From positions 4,751,001-4,815,000 of the forward strand of contig CATNEN010000025.1 of NCBI GenBank assembly GCA_950097015.1: 64,000 nucleotides of DNA. The letters run 5' to 3'. The translations under genes and the position numbers were made by a program. Shown here piece by piece: positions 21,057 through 46,110 of this stretch; positions within the stretch are counted from its first letter, which is position 1; each line of letters opens with the position of its first letter. The notes beneath the pieces are model-generated. The model did not search any database, was not told where the DNA came from, and saw only the letters and a list, made by a program, of their open reading frames with translations. The DNA is from Macrostomum hystrix (lineage: Eukaryota > Platyhelminthes > Macrostomidae).

Positions 21057-21535
21057 TCGTCCAGCACACACGGTCTTTAGACTGAGCCGAATCAATATAT
21101 TTTGCCTTTTAGAAAAGTAATGAATGGAGACGAATTGCTTGAAACACTTGTGCTCAATCTAGTCGGCATGAATTGTTTAGATTCTTCTACCACAATTTAA
21201 CCGAAACTGCACGAACACTGATTAAAAAACATCTGCCACCCTTTTCAATGAGTTTTTAAATGAGTTTTTGTGTGATAACTTTTCGTTTGAGCATACTGCA
21301 AATTTCACTGCAGTTTAATGAATTTCACATATGAAATTAAAGTTGCTATTGAAGTTTTCACAAGAACAATTATTGCGGAAGTATTTTTTTGACCGCAACA
21401 TTAAAAGAGGGCTGGCTTATCGATGAAGTTTACAGTCCTCTTGGTCTCTGGTGAGTGTTCGTGGTTGTTCTTCACCTGATTGAGTACCAATTGAGACCGG
21501 ATCATACATAGGATAGTAGATTCAGAGGAAAATTT
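21057..21535. other. No gene recognised
   Basis: Unique AT-rich sequence. No convincing exon or element. Confidence 0.45.
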
Positions 21536-21586
21536 CCCAAATCCGTTGTAGTATGACAAAAATCCTACTTACACAGTAGTAGATGG

Positions 21587-21957
21587 GGTGAGTGGCGGAG
21601 CGGTTAACGCGTTTGCCTCTCGCACCAAGGTCCCTGAGCTCGATTCCGCGGCGAGGTCACATTCATTTGGGGCGCAGTCGCGGAGAGAAGGCTTGGGGGC
21701 TTGTCGTGCAATTTATACCCTTGAGGGCCAACCTCCAAGGCACAGTGAGAGTGTACACACTGCCTGACGATGAGAAAGTCAAAGGACAGATATACACACC
21801 TGTGTGAGTGTGTGCCTGCGTACATTATCTGAGGTGTGTGCTCAGGAGTCAGCGAAATGGGCAGAATTGCCTCCTCGCTGGCTGCGGGTCTAGTGTCACT
21901 AAATGATGTGCCATTGCCCGCAGCCCTCCTGCAATTATTATTATTTTATTACACCGC
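21587..21957 (+). mobile_element. tRNA-derived SINE, family 1, copy b (most complete)
   Basis: Plus orientation. The head begins GTGAGTGGCGGAGCGGTTAA, with B box GAGCTCGATTCC at about 21638. The body includes CTCAGGAGTCAGCGAAATGG and the tail ends in ATTATTATTATTTTATTACA. It splits a 28-bp minisatellite: one unit lies at 21536-21560, the rest right of the tail. Confidence 0.88.
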
Positions 21958-22635
21958 GGTAGGATAAACATCCCAAATCTATTGTAGTAGGATAAACATC
22001 CCAAATCTATTGTAGTAGGATAAACATCCCAAATCTATTGTAGTAGGATAAACATCCCAAATCTATTGTAGTAGGATAAACATCCCAAATCTATTGTAGT
22101 AGGATAAACATCCCAAATCTATTGTAGTAGGATAAACATCCCAAATCTATTGTTGTAGGATAAACATCCCAAATCTATTGTTGTAGGATAAACATCCCAA
22201 ATCTATTGTAGTATATGATAAACATCCCAAATCCATTGTTGTAGGATAAACATCCCAAATCTATTGTAGTATATGATAAACATCCCAAATCTATTGTAGT
22301 AGGATAAACATCCCAAATCTATTGTTGTAGGATAAACATCCCAAATCTATTGTAGTATATGATAAACATCCCAAATCCATTGTTGTAGGATAAATGTTGT
22401 AGGATAAACATCCCAAATCTGTTGTTGTTAAATAAACATCCCAAGTAGTAGGATAAACATCCCAAATCTGTTGTTGTTAAATAAACATCCCAAGTAGTAT
22501 GATAAACATCCCAAATCTGTTGTTGTTAAATAAACATCATAAGTAGTAGGATAAACATCCCAAGCAGTAGGATAAACATCCCAAGCAGTAGGATAAACAT
22601 CCCAAGTAGTAGGATAAACATCCCAAATCTATTCT
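21958..22635. repeat. 28-bp minisatellite TAGGATAAACATCCCAAATC plus TATTGTAG
   Basis: About 15 standard units are followed by shorter 15-20 bp variants (22385-22635). Each unit contains GATAAACA, a forkhead-like core. Confidence 0.93.
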
Positions 22636-22727
22636 CCTTCCGCAGTTTTCTGCACTGTTATAATATTCGCTGTAGTTTCCACCCGATCATCGGGTGCAAC
22701 TGCTTCTGCCGTGTCAGAGTCTCAACA

Positions 22728-23372
22728 ATGGCACCGGCACCAACTGAGGCTGTGGAGTCAGCGGGTTCGATTCTATCTGCGTATGCGCCGGCGGTCGGTC
22801 TGTCGCAGGTTTGACAGGCTGCAGAAGCGCGCTAGCCTAAGGCGAATAGTGAACAGCTTTTATCACCGGTGCCGGATGTACCTGTGGCTTATGATGCACC
22901 TGGTGGTTTGATCAAATTCAACTTGATTTTATCATCAGTGTACAGTTGTTGCTTAGTGACAAAGTTTTACTCTGGGAAATATATATTTGCGAGTATCCTA
23001 TCAGCTTCTGAGGCTTCAGGCTGTGAGGCTTCAGGTTGTGAGGCTTCAGGTTGTGAGGCTTCAGGTTGTGAGGCTTCAGGTTGTGAGGCTTCAGGCTGTG
23101 AGGCTTCAGGTTGTGGGGCTTCAGGTTGTGAGGCTTCAGGTTGTGAGGCTTCAGGTTGTGAGGCTTCAGGTTGTGAGGCTTCAGGTTGTGAGGCTTCAGG
23201 TTGTGAGGCTTCAGGCTGTGAGGCTTCAGGTTGTGAGGCTTCAGGTTGTGAGGCTTCAGGTTGTGAGGCTTCAGGTTGTGAGGCTTCAGGTTGTGAGGCT
23301 TCAGGTTGTGAAGCTTCAGGCTGTGAGGCTTCAGGTTGTGAGGCTTCAGGTTGTGAGGCTTCAGGTTGTTAG
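22728..23372 (+). CDS. Candidate two-exon gene with EASGC pentapeptide repeats (weak)
   Basis: ATG at 22728 opens 27 codons (MAPAPTEAVESAGSILSAYA then PAVGLSQ) to CAG/GTTTGA at 22808. A 48-nt possible intron ends GTGAACAG at 22856. The next frame (LLSPVPDVPVAYDAPGGLIK and on) stays open through 23372. The second half is a 15-bp tandem repeat read as about 25 copies of EASGC. The donor is weak and the repeat may simply be another non-coding minisatellite, since most arrays here are open in some frame. No family is recognised. Confidence 0.18.
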
Positions 23373-23422
23373 GCTTCAGGTTGTGAGGCTTCAGCTCCTG
23401 AGTCTTCAGGTTGTGAGGTTTT
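23007..23422. repeat. 15-bp minisatellite GAGGCTTCAGGTTGT
   Basis: About 27 nearly identical units, with GGCTGT as the main variant. It overlaps the weak coding candidate above. Confidence 0.96.
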
Positions 23423-23865
23423 AAATTGCAAGAAGTTCATTTGTCATTTTGTCTTTGTCTAGAGGAATTGCATGGCAATTCCTAGAATATTATTAAACGT
23501 ATCACACTACTAATAATAGCAAGCACGATTAGTATTGCAAAGTCTTGAGAATATTTACAGCACACTTGCGAAAATTGAATTTTTGAGAAGAGACGGAACT
23601 CACTCTGTGGCTTCCTCTTGTCAATAGTACTTTTCTTCATATAAAAGCAAAAGATCAGCTTCTGTTGCTCCCAATTTAGTTTGGTTGCGGCAAAACTTTC
23701 AAAAAAACTAATAAGAAAAGGCAAGACAGAATGCATAATTCGCACAGAAAGTACATCTGCCGCAAATACCAACCAATAATGTTGCGATGTACGAATACAT
23801 TTCTTAAAGTATAGGCCTGTGCGCGAGCTTCTATAAATTTTACTGAGTGGAATCAGGGTGAATTA
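23423..23865. other. No gene recognised
   Basis: Unique AT-rich sequence between arrays. Confidence 0.45.
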
Positions 23866-24012
23866 GTGAGTGAGAGAGAGTGAGAGTGAGATTGAGAGTG
23901 AGAGTGAGAGTGAGATTGAGAGTGAGAGTGAGAGTGAGATTGAGATTGAGAGTGAGAGTGAGATTGAGAGTGAGAGTGAGAGTGAGATTGAGAGTGAGAG
24001 TGAGAGTGAGAT

Positions 24013-24059
<47 letters not shown>

Positions 24060-24742
24060 TTGAGAGTGAGAGTGAGAGTGAGATTGAGATTGAGAGTGAG
24101 AGTGAGATTGAGAGTGAGAGTGAGAGTGAGAGTGAGATTGAGAGTGAGAGTGAGAGTGAGATTGAGAGTGAGATTGAGAGTGTGAGTGAGATTGAGAATG
24201 AGTGAGATTGAGAATGTGAGTGAGATTGAGAATGTGAGTGAGATTGAGAGTGAGATTGCGAGTGTGAGTGAGATTGAGAATGTGAGTGAGATTGAGAATG
24301 TGAGTGAGATTGAGAGTGAGATTGAGAATGTGAGTGAGAGTGAGATTGCGAGTGAGATTGAGAGTGTGATTGAGAGTGTGAGTGAGATTGAGAATGTGAG
24401 TGAGATTGAGAGTGAGATTGCGAGTGTGAGTGAGATTGAGAATGTGAGTGAGATTGAGAATGTGAGTGAGATTGAGAGTGTGATTGAGAGTGTGAGTGAG
24501 ATTGAGAGTGTGAGTGAGATTTAGAATGTGAGTGAGATTGAGAATGTGAGTGAGATTTAGAATGTGAGTGAGATTGAGAGTGAGATTTAGAGTGAAATTG
24601 AGAGCGAGAGTGTAAATGAGTGAGAGAGTGAGAGTGAGAGTGAGATTGAGAGTGAGAGTGAGAGTGAGATTGAGAGTGAGAGTGAGAGTGAGATTGAGAG
24701 TGAGAGTGAGAGTGAGATTGAGAGTGAGAGTGAGAGTGAGAT

Positions 24743-24774
<32 letters not shown>

Positions 24775-24870
24775 TGAATGAGTGAGAGTGAGAGTGAGAG
24801 TGAGCGTGAGAGTGTGAATGATTGTGAGTGAGAGTGAGATTAAGAGTGAGAGTGAGAGTGAGTGGGCATG
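23866..24870. repeat. GAGAGT/GAGATT hexanucleotide microsatellite, first array
   Basis: Nearly continuous GAGAGT with GAGATT interspersed. The middle (24180-24590) uses GAATGTGAGTGAGATT and GAGTGTGAGTGAGATT blocks. Purine-rich strand. Confidence 0.96.
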
Positions 24871-25030
24871 AGTGTACCAGATTCCCTGAGACAGGAAGCG
24901 AGAGTGCATGCAAGCCAAAGTGATTGAAAGTACTCGCCAACTGCACAGATTTGGCTGCGAGGCCGCAGCATTAGGATGCAATGGACTGCATCGAACCAAT
25001 CTAGACAATCCCGGGAAAATGTAGAGTAAG
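24871..25030 (-). mobile_element. Degenerate SINE family 2 remnant beside the microsatellite
   Basis: Positions 24918-24957 (AACTGCACAGATTTGGCTGC region) align by eye with 28567-28606, which belongs to a SINE next to the second GAGAGT array. The tRNA head here is too decayed to recognise surely. Confidence 0.45.
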
Positions 25031-25254
25031 AATGCAGCCTAGTTAAACACAAGCAACCCATCCAGCATCCACTGTACACTTTGGAGAACAGTCATTTCTC
25101 TTTGCTCATCATAGTAAAAAGTTGAGCTGGCTCGTGGTTTTGAGTTAGTCTGTCCAAGGTCAGAGGGCAGTGCTGGGATTTTGAGAATAAATTTGCTAAT
25201 CTAACTATATTACGAGTATGAAATTGGTATCAAGCTCCTTTCTCATATTAGAGG

Positions 25255-26638
25255 TGTCACTCTTTTCTTATCTCTTATCTGGATGTCTGGGGTGTCACTC
25301 CATTCATATCTGTATGTCTGGGGTGTCACTCCATTCTTATCTGTATGTCTGGGGTGTCACTCCATTCTTATCTGGATGTCTAGGGTGTCACTACTTTCTT
25401 ATCTGGATGTCTGGGGTGTCACTACTTTCTTATCTGGATATCTGGGGTGTCACTCCATTCATATCTGGATGTCTGGGGTGTCACTCCATTCATATCTGTA
25501 TGTCTGGGGTGTCACTCCATTCTTATCTGGATGTCTGGGGTGTCACTCCATTCTTATCTGGATGGCTGGCGTGTCACTACTTTTTATCTGGATGGCTGGG
25601 GTGTCACTCCATTCTTATCTGGATGTCTGGGGTGTCACTCCATTCTTATCTGGATGTCTGGGGTGTCACTACTTTCTTATCTGGATGTCTAGGGTGTCAC
25701 TACTTTCTTATCTGGATGTCTGGGGTTTCACTCCATTCTTATCTGGATGTCTGGGGTGTCACTACTTTCTTATCCGGATGTCTGGGGTGTCACTACTTTC
25801 TTATCTGGATGTCTGGGGTGTCACTCCATTCTTATCTGGATGGCTGGCGTGTCACTACTTTTTATCTGGATGGCTGGGGTGTCACTCCATTCTTATCTGG
25901 ATGTCTGGGGTGTCACTCCATTCTTATCTGGATGTCTGGGGTGTCACTACTTTCTTATCTGGATGTCTAGGGTGTCACTACTTTCTTATCTGGATGTCTG
26001 GGGTGTCACTACTTTCTTATCTAGATGTCTGGGGTGTCACTACTTTCTTATCTGGATGTCTGGGGTGTCACTACTTTCTTATCCGGATGTCTGGGGTGTC
26101 ACTCCATTCTTATCTGGATGTCTGGGGTGTCACTCCATTCATATCTGGATGTCTGGGGTGTCACTCCATTCTTATCTGGATGTCTGGGGTGTCACTCCAT
26201 TCTTATCTGGATGGCTGGCGTGTCACTACTTTTTATCTGGATGGCTGGGGTGTCACTCCATTCTTATCTGGATGTCTGGGGTGTCACTCCATTCTTATCT
26301 GGATGTCTGGGGTGTCACTACTTTCTTATCTGGATGTCTAGGGTGTCACTACTTTCTTATCTGGATGTCTGGGGTTTCACTCCATTCTTATCTGGATGTC
26401 TGGGGTGTCACTACTTTCTTATCCGGATGTCTGGGGTGTCACTACTTTCTTATCTGGATGTCTGGGGTGTCACTCCATTCTTATCTGGATGGCTGGGGTG
26501 TCACTACTTTCTTATCCGGATGTCTGGGGTGTCACTACTTTCTTATCTGGATGTCTGGGGTGTCACTCCATTCTTATCCGGATGTCTGGAGTGTCACTCC
26601 ATTCTTATCTGGATTTCCGGGGTGTCACTCCATTCTTT
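25255..26638. repeat. 31-bp minisatellite, about 44 units
   Basis: Units contain GATGTCTGGGGTGTCACTCC or ...CACTAC, followed by ATTCTTATCTG or TTTCTTATCTG. A 30-bp variant (GATGGCTGGCGTGTCACTAC) marks internal segment duplications at 25561, 25839 and 26210. Confidence 0.96.
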
Positions 26639-27300
26639 GAGATCTGTGTGGATATCTGTACATCTTTTGCTGGTCTCCTAAACTTATCACTCAACCTTGA
26701 AGCTATTAACAAAGAATTCGGTAGATACATCAGTACAGAAGCATACCCAGTGTCAGAAGAATCGTGTAACAAATTGAAATGAATGCGACCCTTGTTGTCC
26801 CATGTGGTTGCCAGGTGTGTGTTCACCTCTTTCTAGGATCTTCTGTCGAATATGTTTCTTTTGTTAAAATTCGTTTGTGTGTATGTGTGGGTAATCACAA
26901 AACCGATTGCTTTCAGCTGGTAAAATTTGGACAACTGTAGCAACAGCAGCAACAGGACATTTCAAATGTTTTAGAAGGTGAGGAGAAATGATTGAAAGGA
27001 TGAGGAAGGAAACGCTAAGAAGATTGCCAAAAATCACTATTGGCACACGAATATTCTCTAGTCGGGGAATTTCATAATGCAGGTCAAATTTTCAGAAGAA
27101 ACCGACGCAGGAAAAGGACTGATCGGGGTCGCCTAGTTGATGCACTTTCTTCTTCGAGAAAGAAATCTCACTTTGGAAATCTGAGGGAAGGCTGCCAACA
27201 ACTTTTATTGGCACTGCCGCTGCTACGTACCGCTAATCGCGCAGTGTAAGCTGGGAAACTTTTAAATGCGACTTAGCGCGTAAAGTGGCGACAGCGCTGT
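26639..27300. other. Unique sequence upstream of the receptor gene
   Basis: No exon recognised. This region and the next 160 bp are the natural place for the receptor's promoter or 5' untranslated exons. Confidence 0.45.
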
Positions 27301-27308
27301 CCAATCAG
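27301..27308 (+). promoter_or_regulatory. CCAAT box upstream of the receptor gene (candidate)
   Basis: CCAATCAG, an NF-Y-type CCAAT box, lies about 153 bp upstream of the receptor ATG at 27462. The motif is short, so this is suggestive only. Confidence 0.3.
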
Positions 27309-27461
27309 AATAGAAATGACGGCCAGATCCACCCAGAGACGGCCTGCCCCAATTCTCCCAAACATTTAGTCCACTTTATAGCATGATCCATTGCCGCAAG
27401 CACTTTGCATAGTTGAAAGGAAGAAAATTGAACTGTTAACGCAATCTTCCGCTGAGCAATA

Positions 27462-40000
<12,539 letters not shown>

Positions 40001-40132
40001 GATAAGATTGAAGGAATAAGATGATTCATTCAAACCAAACTCTAAGCACCTTTTTCATGCCCTTTTCATTCAAATTTGCTTTGACTTAATACTTATTACT
40101 TCAATTACCTGGATCCCAGTCTAGGAACCTAG

Positions 40133-41757
40133 GAAGTTTTCACTAAGTCCAGGGATTTCTGTCTAAAATACTGGGATTTCTGTCTAAAATACTGGGATTT
40201 CTGTCTAGAATACTGGGATTTCTTTCTAAAATGCTGGGATTTCTGTCTAGAATCCTGGGATTTCTTTCTAAAATACTGGGATTTCTTTCTAAAATACTGG
40301 GATTTCAGTCTTAAATTCTGGGATTTCTGTCTAAAATACTGGGATTTCTTTCTAAAATACTGGGATTTCTTTCTAAAATACTGGGATTTCTGTCTAAAAT
40401 ACTGGGATTTCAGTCTAAAATACTGGGATTTCTGTCTAGAATCCTGGGATTTCTTTCTAAAATACTGGGATTTCTGTCTAGAATCCTGGGATTTCTGTCT
40501 AAAATACTGGGATTTCTTTCTAAAATACTGGGATTTCTGTCTAGAATCCTGCGATTTCTGTCTAAAATACTGGGATTTCTTTCTAAAATACTGGGATTTC
40601 TGTCTAGAATCCTGGGATTTCTTTCTAAAATACTGGGATTTCTGTCTAAAATACTGGGATTTCTGTCTAAAATACTGGGATTTCAGTCTAAAATACTGGG
40701 ATTTCTGTCTAAAATACTGGGATTTCTGTCTAAAATACTGGGATTTCTGTCTAAAGTACTGGGATTTCAGTCTAAAATACTGGGATTTCAGTCTAAAATA
40801 CTGGGATTTCTGTCTAAAATACTGGGATTTCTGTCTAAAATACTGGGATTTCTGTCTAAAATGCTGGGATATCAGTCTTAAATTCTGGGATTTCAGTCTA
40901 AAATACTGGGATTTCTGTCTAAAATACTGGGATTTCAGTCTAAAATGCTGGGATTTCAGTCTTAAATTCTGGGATTTCTGTCTAAAATACTGGGATTTCA
41001 GTCTAAAATACTGGGATTTCTGTCTAAAATACTGGGATTTCTGTCTAAAATACTGGGATTTCTGTCTAAAATACTGGGATTTCAGTCTAAAATACTGGGA
41101 TTTCTGTCTAAAATACTGGGATTTCTGTCTAAAATACTGGGATTTCTGTCTAAAATACTGGGATTTCAGTCTAAAATACTGGGATTTCTGTCTAAAATAC
41201 TGGGATTTCTGTCTAAAATACTGGGATTTCAGTCTTAAATTCTGGGATTTCTGTCTAAAATACTGGGATTTCAGTCTAAAATACTGGGATTTCTTTCTAA
41301 AATACTGGGATTTCAGTCTAAAATGCTGGGATTTCAGTCTTAAATTCTGGGATTTCTGTCTAAAATACTGGGATTTCTGTCTAAAATACTGGGATTTCAG
41401 TCTAAAATACTGGGATTTCAGTCTAAAATACTGGGATTTCTGTCTAAAATACTGGGATTTCTGTCTAAAATACTGGGATTTCAGTCTAAAATACTGGGAT
41501 TTCTGTCTAAAATACTGGGATTTCTGTCTAAAATACTGGGATTTCAGTCTAAAATACTGGGATTTCTGTCTAAAATACTGGGATTTCTGTCTAAAATACT
41601 GGGATTTCAGTCTAAAATGCTGGGATTTCAGTCTTAAATTCTGGGATTTCTGTCTAAAATACTGGGATTTCTGTCTAAAATACTGGGATTTCTGTCTAAA
41701 ATACTGGGATTTCTGTCTAATATCTTTGGATTTATGTCTAATATCCTTGGATTTCAC
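40133..41757. repeat. 21-bp minisatellite TACTGGGATTTCTGTCTAAA, about 77 units
   Basis: Units of 21 bp with TTTCAGTC, TTTCTTTC and AAATTCTGGG variants. It starts 133 bp after the receptor stop codon, so it may fall in its 3' untranslated region. The 548-codon minus-strand frame is repeat translation. Confidence 0.97.
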
Positions 41758-42412
41758 TAAAAAATCCATGTCCACCTCTCTATCTCTACTAGAGAGGAAT
41801 AGACAGATATTATGTATGACCCAACGAACTTCTCCTTCTAAAAAAAATTTGTTTAAATTATCTCAGTTTGAGTGACATAATGTTTTTACTAGTCATATCA
41901 GCTTCTTATTATTCTCTATCCCTCGGTATTAAACCTTCCGAACACTTTTTATTGTTGTATAGATTTGATGTGTCTTTGTTGTAAAAAGTAAAATTATTAA
42001 TGACACTCCAACAATATATAATAATTGATGTCTCGCGAAAGTCTATTATCTTTGCGGAATTTACGATCAAAAAGTCAATTTAAAATCTGTAATAATTATG
42101 TTGTAATAAAGCCATAAATTATGCTAGTCTCTAAGTACTCTACTTAGGTGAGTAGTGTGTTTAGTACGTCGCAGCTAAAATCAGTAGTTTACACGTTTAG
42201 AATAATTTTCCTAGTTTATATGTTTTGCATAGCCCAATACACTTATGTCTATATATCATCGAAGCAGCGATTAAAAAGCAATCATTCCTACTATAAGTAC
42301 CCTGACTTGTCGTGGAAGTTTTATGATTTTCTCCATTACTTAAAGGAGAACCTGTACGCAATTTTAGTCTTCGATTGAATGGAGCATTACACTGCTTGGT
42401 ACTCCACGGCAC
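41758..42412. other. No gene recognised
   Basis: AT-rich unique sequence. A 76-codon plus-strand frame at 42148-42378 has no recognisable features. Confidence 0.45.
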
Positions 42413-42749
<337 letters not shown>

Positions 42750-43138
42750 CTAAAGAGAAAAGAGACAAAGAGAAAGATATCTATTGATAGAGACAGAAAA
42801 AGGTTGGCTTGTTATTTACTATTCATTTAGTTCATTGAGCGTAAGGTCGATTTTTTTCCAAATATAATGTGATATCCTTTTCCCATACAAAAATAGCGAA
42901 TGTACTTTCCCTTCAACTTCCGGTTTAAATTTCGTTTCTTCCGGCTCGACTTGGGCCTTTTTATTACTAGTGCACACAGACTAGTGCAGCTGAGGTTGGT
43001 GAACGAGTTAACTTCCGCCCTCCTGCCTGCAGGTTGGACTGGTCGCATTCACAATTATAATTTTTCTATTGAAAAAGCGCTGGAAAGTGGGAAAATACTA
43101 GATTTATATGCACCTGGCAAATAAGAGAATCCTAAGTA
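42750..43138. other. No gene recognised
   Basis: Unique sequence. A 74-codon plus-strand frame at 42900-43124 matches no family I know. Confidence 0.4.
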
Positions 43139-43920
43139 GACAGGGAAAAGAGGAGACAAGAGAGAGATGATGCAGGGGAGAGACGAGACAGGGGAGAGAT
43201 GATGCAGGGGAGAGATGAGACAGGGGAGAGATGATGCAGGGGAGAGATGAGACAGGGGAGAGATAAGAAAGGGGAGAGATGATGCAGGGGAGAGATGAGA
43301 CAGGGGAGAGATGATGCAGGGGAGAGATGAGACAGGGGAGAGATGATGCAGGGGAGAGATGAGACAGGGGAGAGATAAGAAAGGGGAGAGATGATGCAGG
43401 GGAGAGATGAGACAGGGGAGAGATGATGCAGGGGAGAGATGAGACAGAAGAAAGATGAGACAGGGGAGGGATGAGACAGAAGAAAGATGAGACACGGGAG
43501 GGATGAGACAGAAGAGAGATGAGAGAGATGAGACAGGGGAGAGATGAGACAGGGGAGAGATGATGCAGGGGAGAGATGAGACAGGGGAGAGATGATGCAG
43601 GGGAGAGATGAGACAGAAGAAAGATGAGACAGGGGAGGGATGAGACAGAAGAAAGATGAGACACGGGAGGGATGAGACAGAAGAGAGATGAGAGAGATGA
43701 GACAGGGGAGAGATGAGACAGGGGAGAGATGAGACAGGGTAGAGATGAGACAGGGGAGAGATGAGCCAGGGGAGAGATGAGACAGGGTAGAGATGAGACA
43801 GGGGAGAGATGATACAAGGGAGGGATGAGACAGAAGAAAGATGAGACACGGGAGGGATGAGACAGGGGAGAGATGAGACAGGTAAGAGATGAGACAGGGG
43901 AGAGATGAGACAGGGGAGAG
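43139..43920. repeat. 16-bp minisatellite GAGATGAGACAGGGGA, second array of the family
   Basis: Units alternate GATGAGACAGGGGAGA and GATGATGCAGGGGAGA. A block GACAGAAGAAAGATGAGACA recurs near 43440, 43610 and 43810. Confidence 0.96.
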
Positions 43921-43925
43921 GGACT

Positions 43926-45150
43926 CGGGCAGTGTCATCCAGGTCTTAGAATTGCTTGTCTTGGAAAATAAAAACAAAGTATATTTTTCGCCAGCTATTC
44001 CTGAATTACTCGACGATTTTCACTCAGGCAGAAACTGCCAGAAATAGCAAATAGTTTTCCACGAGCTTTGAAAGGCCTGCAGCCCCTCCGCTACGTTTTC
44101 GGTTTTGCTTCAGATTTCAGAGTGCGATAAGGCCTGATCGCTTGGCACGCTCTCGAAGCACTGGCACCAGATCCCAGGAAGTTTATTATGCTCCTCTTCC
44201 AGGTAAAGTAACCGCGCTAGGGGGGGAATCCCCACATCCACTTAGCCCTGTCTACTGTTAGGGATCAGCCGCACGGTTGGGGATCATTTATGGTGCATTC
44301 TTAGAAAGAAACAGCGCCCGCTTGCTCGTGCCCACTGGTTCTGGCAAAATCTGTTTTATGTGGTTCAGAGACGGCCTCGGACACAAGCGGGGGTTCGATT
44401 TGATGGGATCTTTAGATGGAGACAGGCATGCTAGCAGAGTGCGGTTGCGTCATCTTTAAGTGTGATCTAGCGGAAGCTGTTCGCACAACGTCTATGGCCG
44501 AAACCCATAACTGATCGATCCAATTATTATTTAGATTTTTTCCCCATCGGTCGCCAATATCAATATGGTCCCAGACAGGACAGTTTTCTCTCACAATAAT
44601 GAACCATTCCGAGTATGAGGAATCGAAGCAATTCACAGCACACCCGCTTTAGTCTTTGTTCTAAGTTCACTTGTGCCCCGCTGTTTCTTACCATTCATTT
44701 CCACTTTGTATTTCTGTGTGTGCCAGTGCAGCCTCCAACGCTTTTACCAGCGAGGAAGATGGAGAGGAAAGTCTGCTTGGAACAAAGACCAACAAGAAGA
44801 TAGGATGCATATTGCATTATGCTATAATACAGTATGCTATATCTAGCGGCTGTTACACGGGTCCTTGTTTTAGCATCAATACATCAAATCAGGAGCCTGC
44901 AGTTATTGTGGAGCATTGTGCTTTCTCTCTAGTAGAATAGGTACAGTTCCGTCAGCTGTCTCTGGCCGCACGTGACTTCTATTTGGTGGCAAATTTCTAG
45001 AAGTTGGCATTAATGGCACACGCACAGCTGACACTCTCCGTAGGAATTAGAATGGAATGGAATGACCAGCTGGCTGCCCTTGTCTGCCCGGCTTGATAAC
45101 GATAGACTGTTCACCCGCAGGTCCCGCAGGGTCGCTGTTGTCGGAATACA
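43926..45150. other. Mostly unannotated sequence
   Basis: Apart from the weak exon candidate at 44121, nothing is assigned. At 45134-45163 a perfect 10-bp inverted repeat (TGTTGTCGGA and TCCGACAACA, 10-nt spacer) sits beside the next array. Confidence 0.45.
44121..44202 (+). CDS. Candidate orphan exon (weak)
   Basis: An 82-nt segment lies between TTCAGATTTCAG and CAG/GTAAAG. It is open in one frame only (SAIRPDRLARSRSTGTRSQE, VYYAPLP) and ends in phase 1. A downstream frame from 44733 (SNAFTSEEDGEESLLGTKTN) could follow in phase, but no good donor closes it. No family recognised. Confidence 0.17.
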
Positions 45151-45159
45151 AGGACTCCG

Positions 45160-46110
45160 ACAACAGCGAGAGGAGAAAGGAGAAAGGAGAGAAGGAGAGA
45201 GGAGAAAGGAGAGAGGAGAAAGGAGAGAGGAGAAAGGAGAGAGGAGAAAGGAGATAAGGAGAGAGGAGAGAGGAGAGAAGGAGAGAAGGGGAGAAGAAGA
45301 GAAGGAGAGAGGAGAGAATGAGAGAAGGAGAGAGGAGAGAATGAGAGAAGGAGAGAGGAGAGAATGAGAGAAGGAGAGAGGAGAGAATGAGAGAAGGAGA
45401 GAGGAGAGAATGAGGGAAGGGGAGAAGGAGAGAAGGAGACAGGATGGAGGAGAGAAGGGGAGAATGAGAGAGGAGAAAGGAGAGAGGAGAGAATTAGAGA
45501 GGAGAGAAGGAGAGAAGGAGAGATGAGAGAAGGAGAATGGATGGAAGAGAAAGAAAGAGAAGGAGAGAATGAGAATGGATGGAGGAGAGAGGGAGAGAGA
45601 AAGAGATAAGAGAATGAGAGGAGAGAGAAAGAGATAAGAGAATGAGAGGAGAGAGAAAGAGATAAGAGAATGAGAGGAGAGAGAAAGAGATAAGAGAATG
45701 AGAGGAGAGAGAAAGAGATAAGAGAATGAGAGGAGAGAGAAAGAGATAAGAGAATGAGAGGAGAGAGAAAGAGATAAGAGAATGAGAGGAGAGAGAAAGA
45801 GATAAGAGAATGAGAGGAGAGAGAAAGAGATAAGAGAATGAGAGGAGAGAGAAAGAGATAAGAGAATGAGAGGAGAGAGAAAGAGATAAGAGAATGAGAG
45901 GAGAGAGAAAGAGATAAGAGAATGAGAGGAGAGAGAAAGAGATAAGAGAATGAGAGGAGAGAGAAAGAGATAAGAGAATGAGAGGAGAGTGAAAGAGATA
46001 AGAGAATGAGAGGAGAGAGAAAGAGATAAGAGAATGAGAGGAGAGAGAAAGAGATAAGAGAATGAGAGGAGAGAGAAAGAGATAAGAGAATGAGAGGAGA
46101 GAGAAGATTA
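45160..46110. repeat. Purine-rich arrays: GAGAGGAGAAAG-type then a 28-bp unit
   Basis: 45160-45600 is irregular GAGAGGAGAAAGGA sequence. 45600-46105 is a homogeneous 28-bp repeat (AAAGAGATAAGAGAATGAGA plus GGAGAGAG), about 18 units. Nearly pure purine on the plus strand. Confidence 0.95.

Noticed and set aside
21590-21660. tRNA genes at the SINE heads (also 3190-3262, 36905-36977, 37240-37310, 28605-28675)
   Set aside because: Box A and B are present, but no full cloverleaf with paired acceptor stem can be drawn, and each head continues into a shared SINE body.
40129-41775. A 548-codon minus-strand frame with repeated RQKSQYF
   Set aside because: It is an exact translation of a 21-bp minisatellite with no other protein sequence around it.
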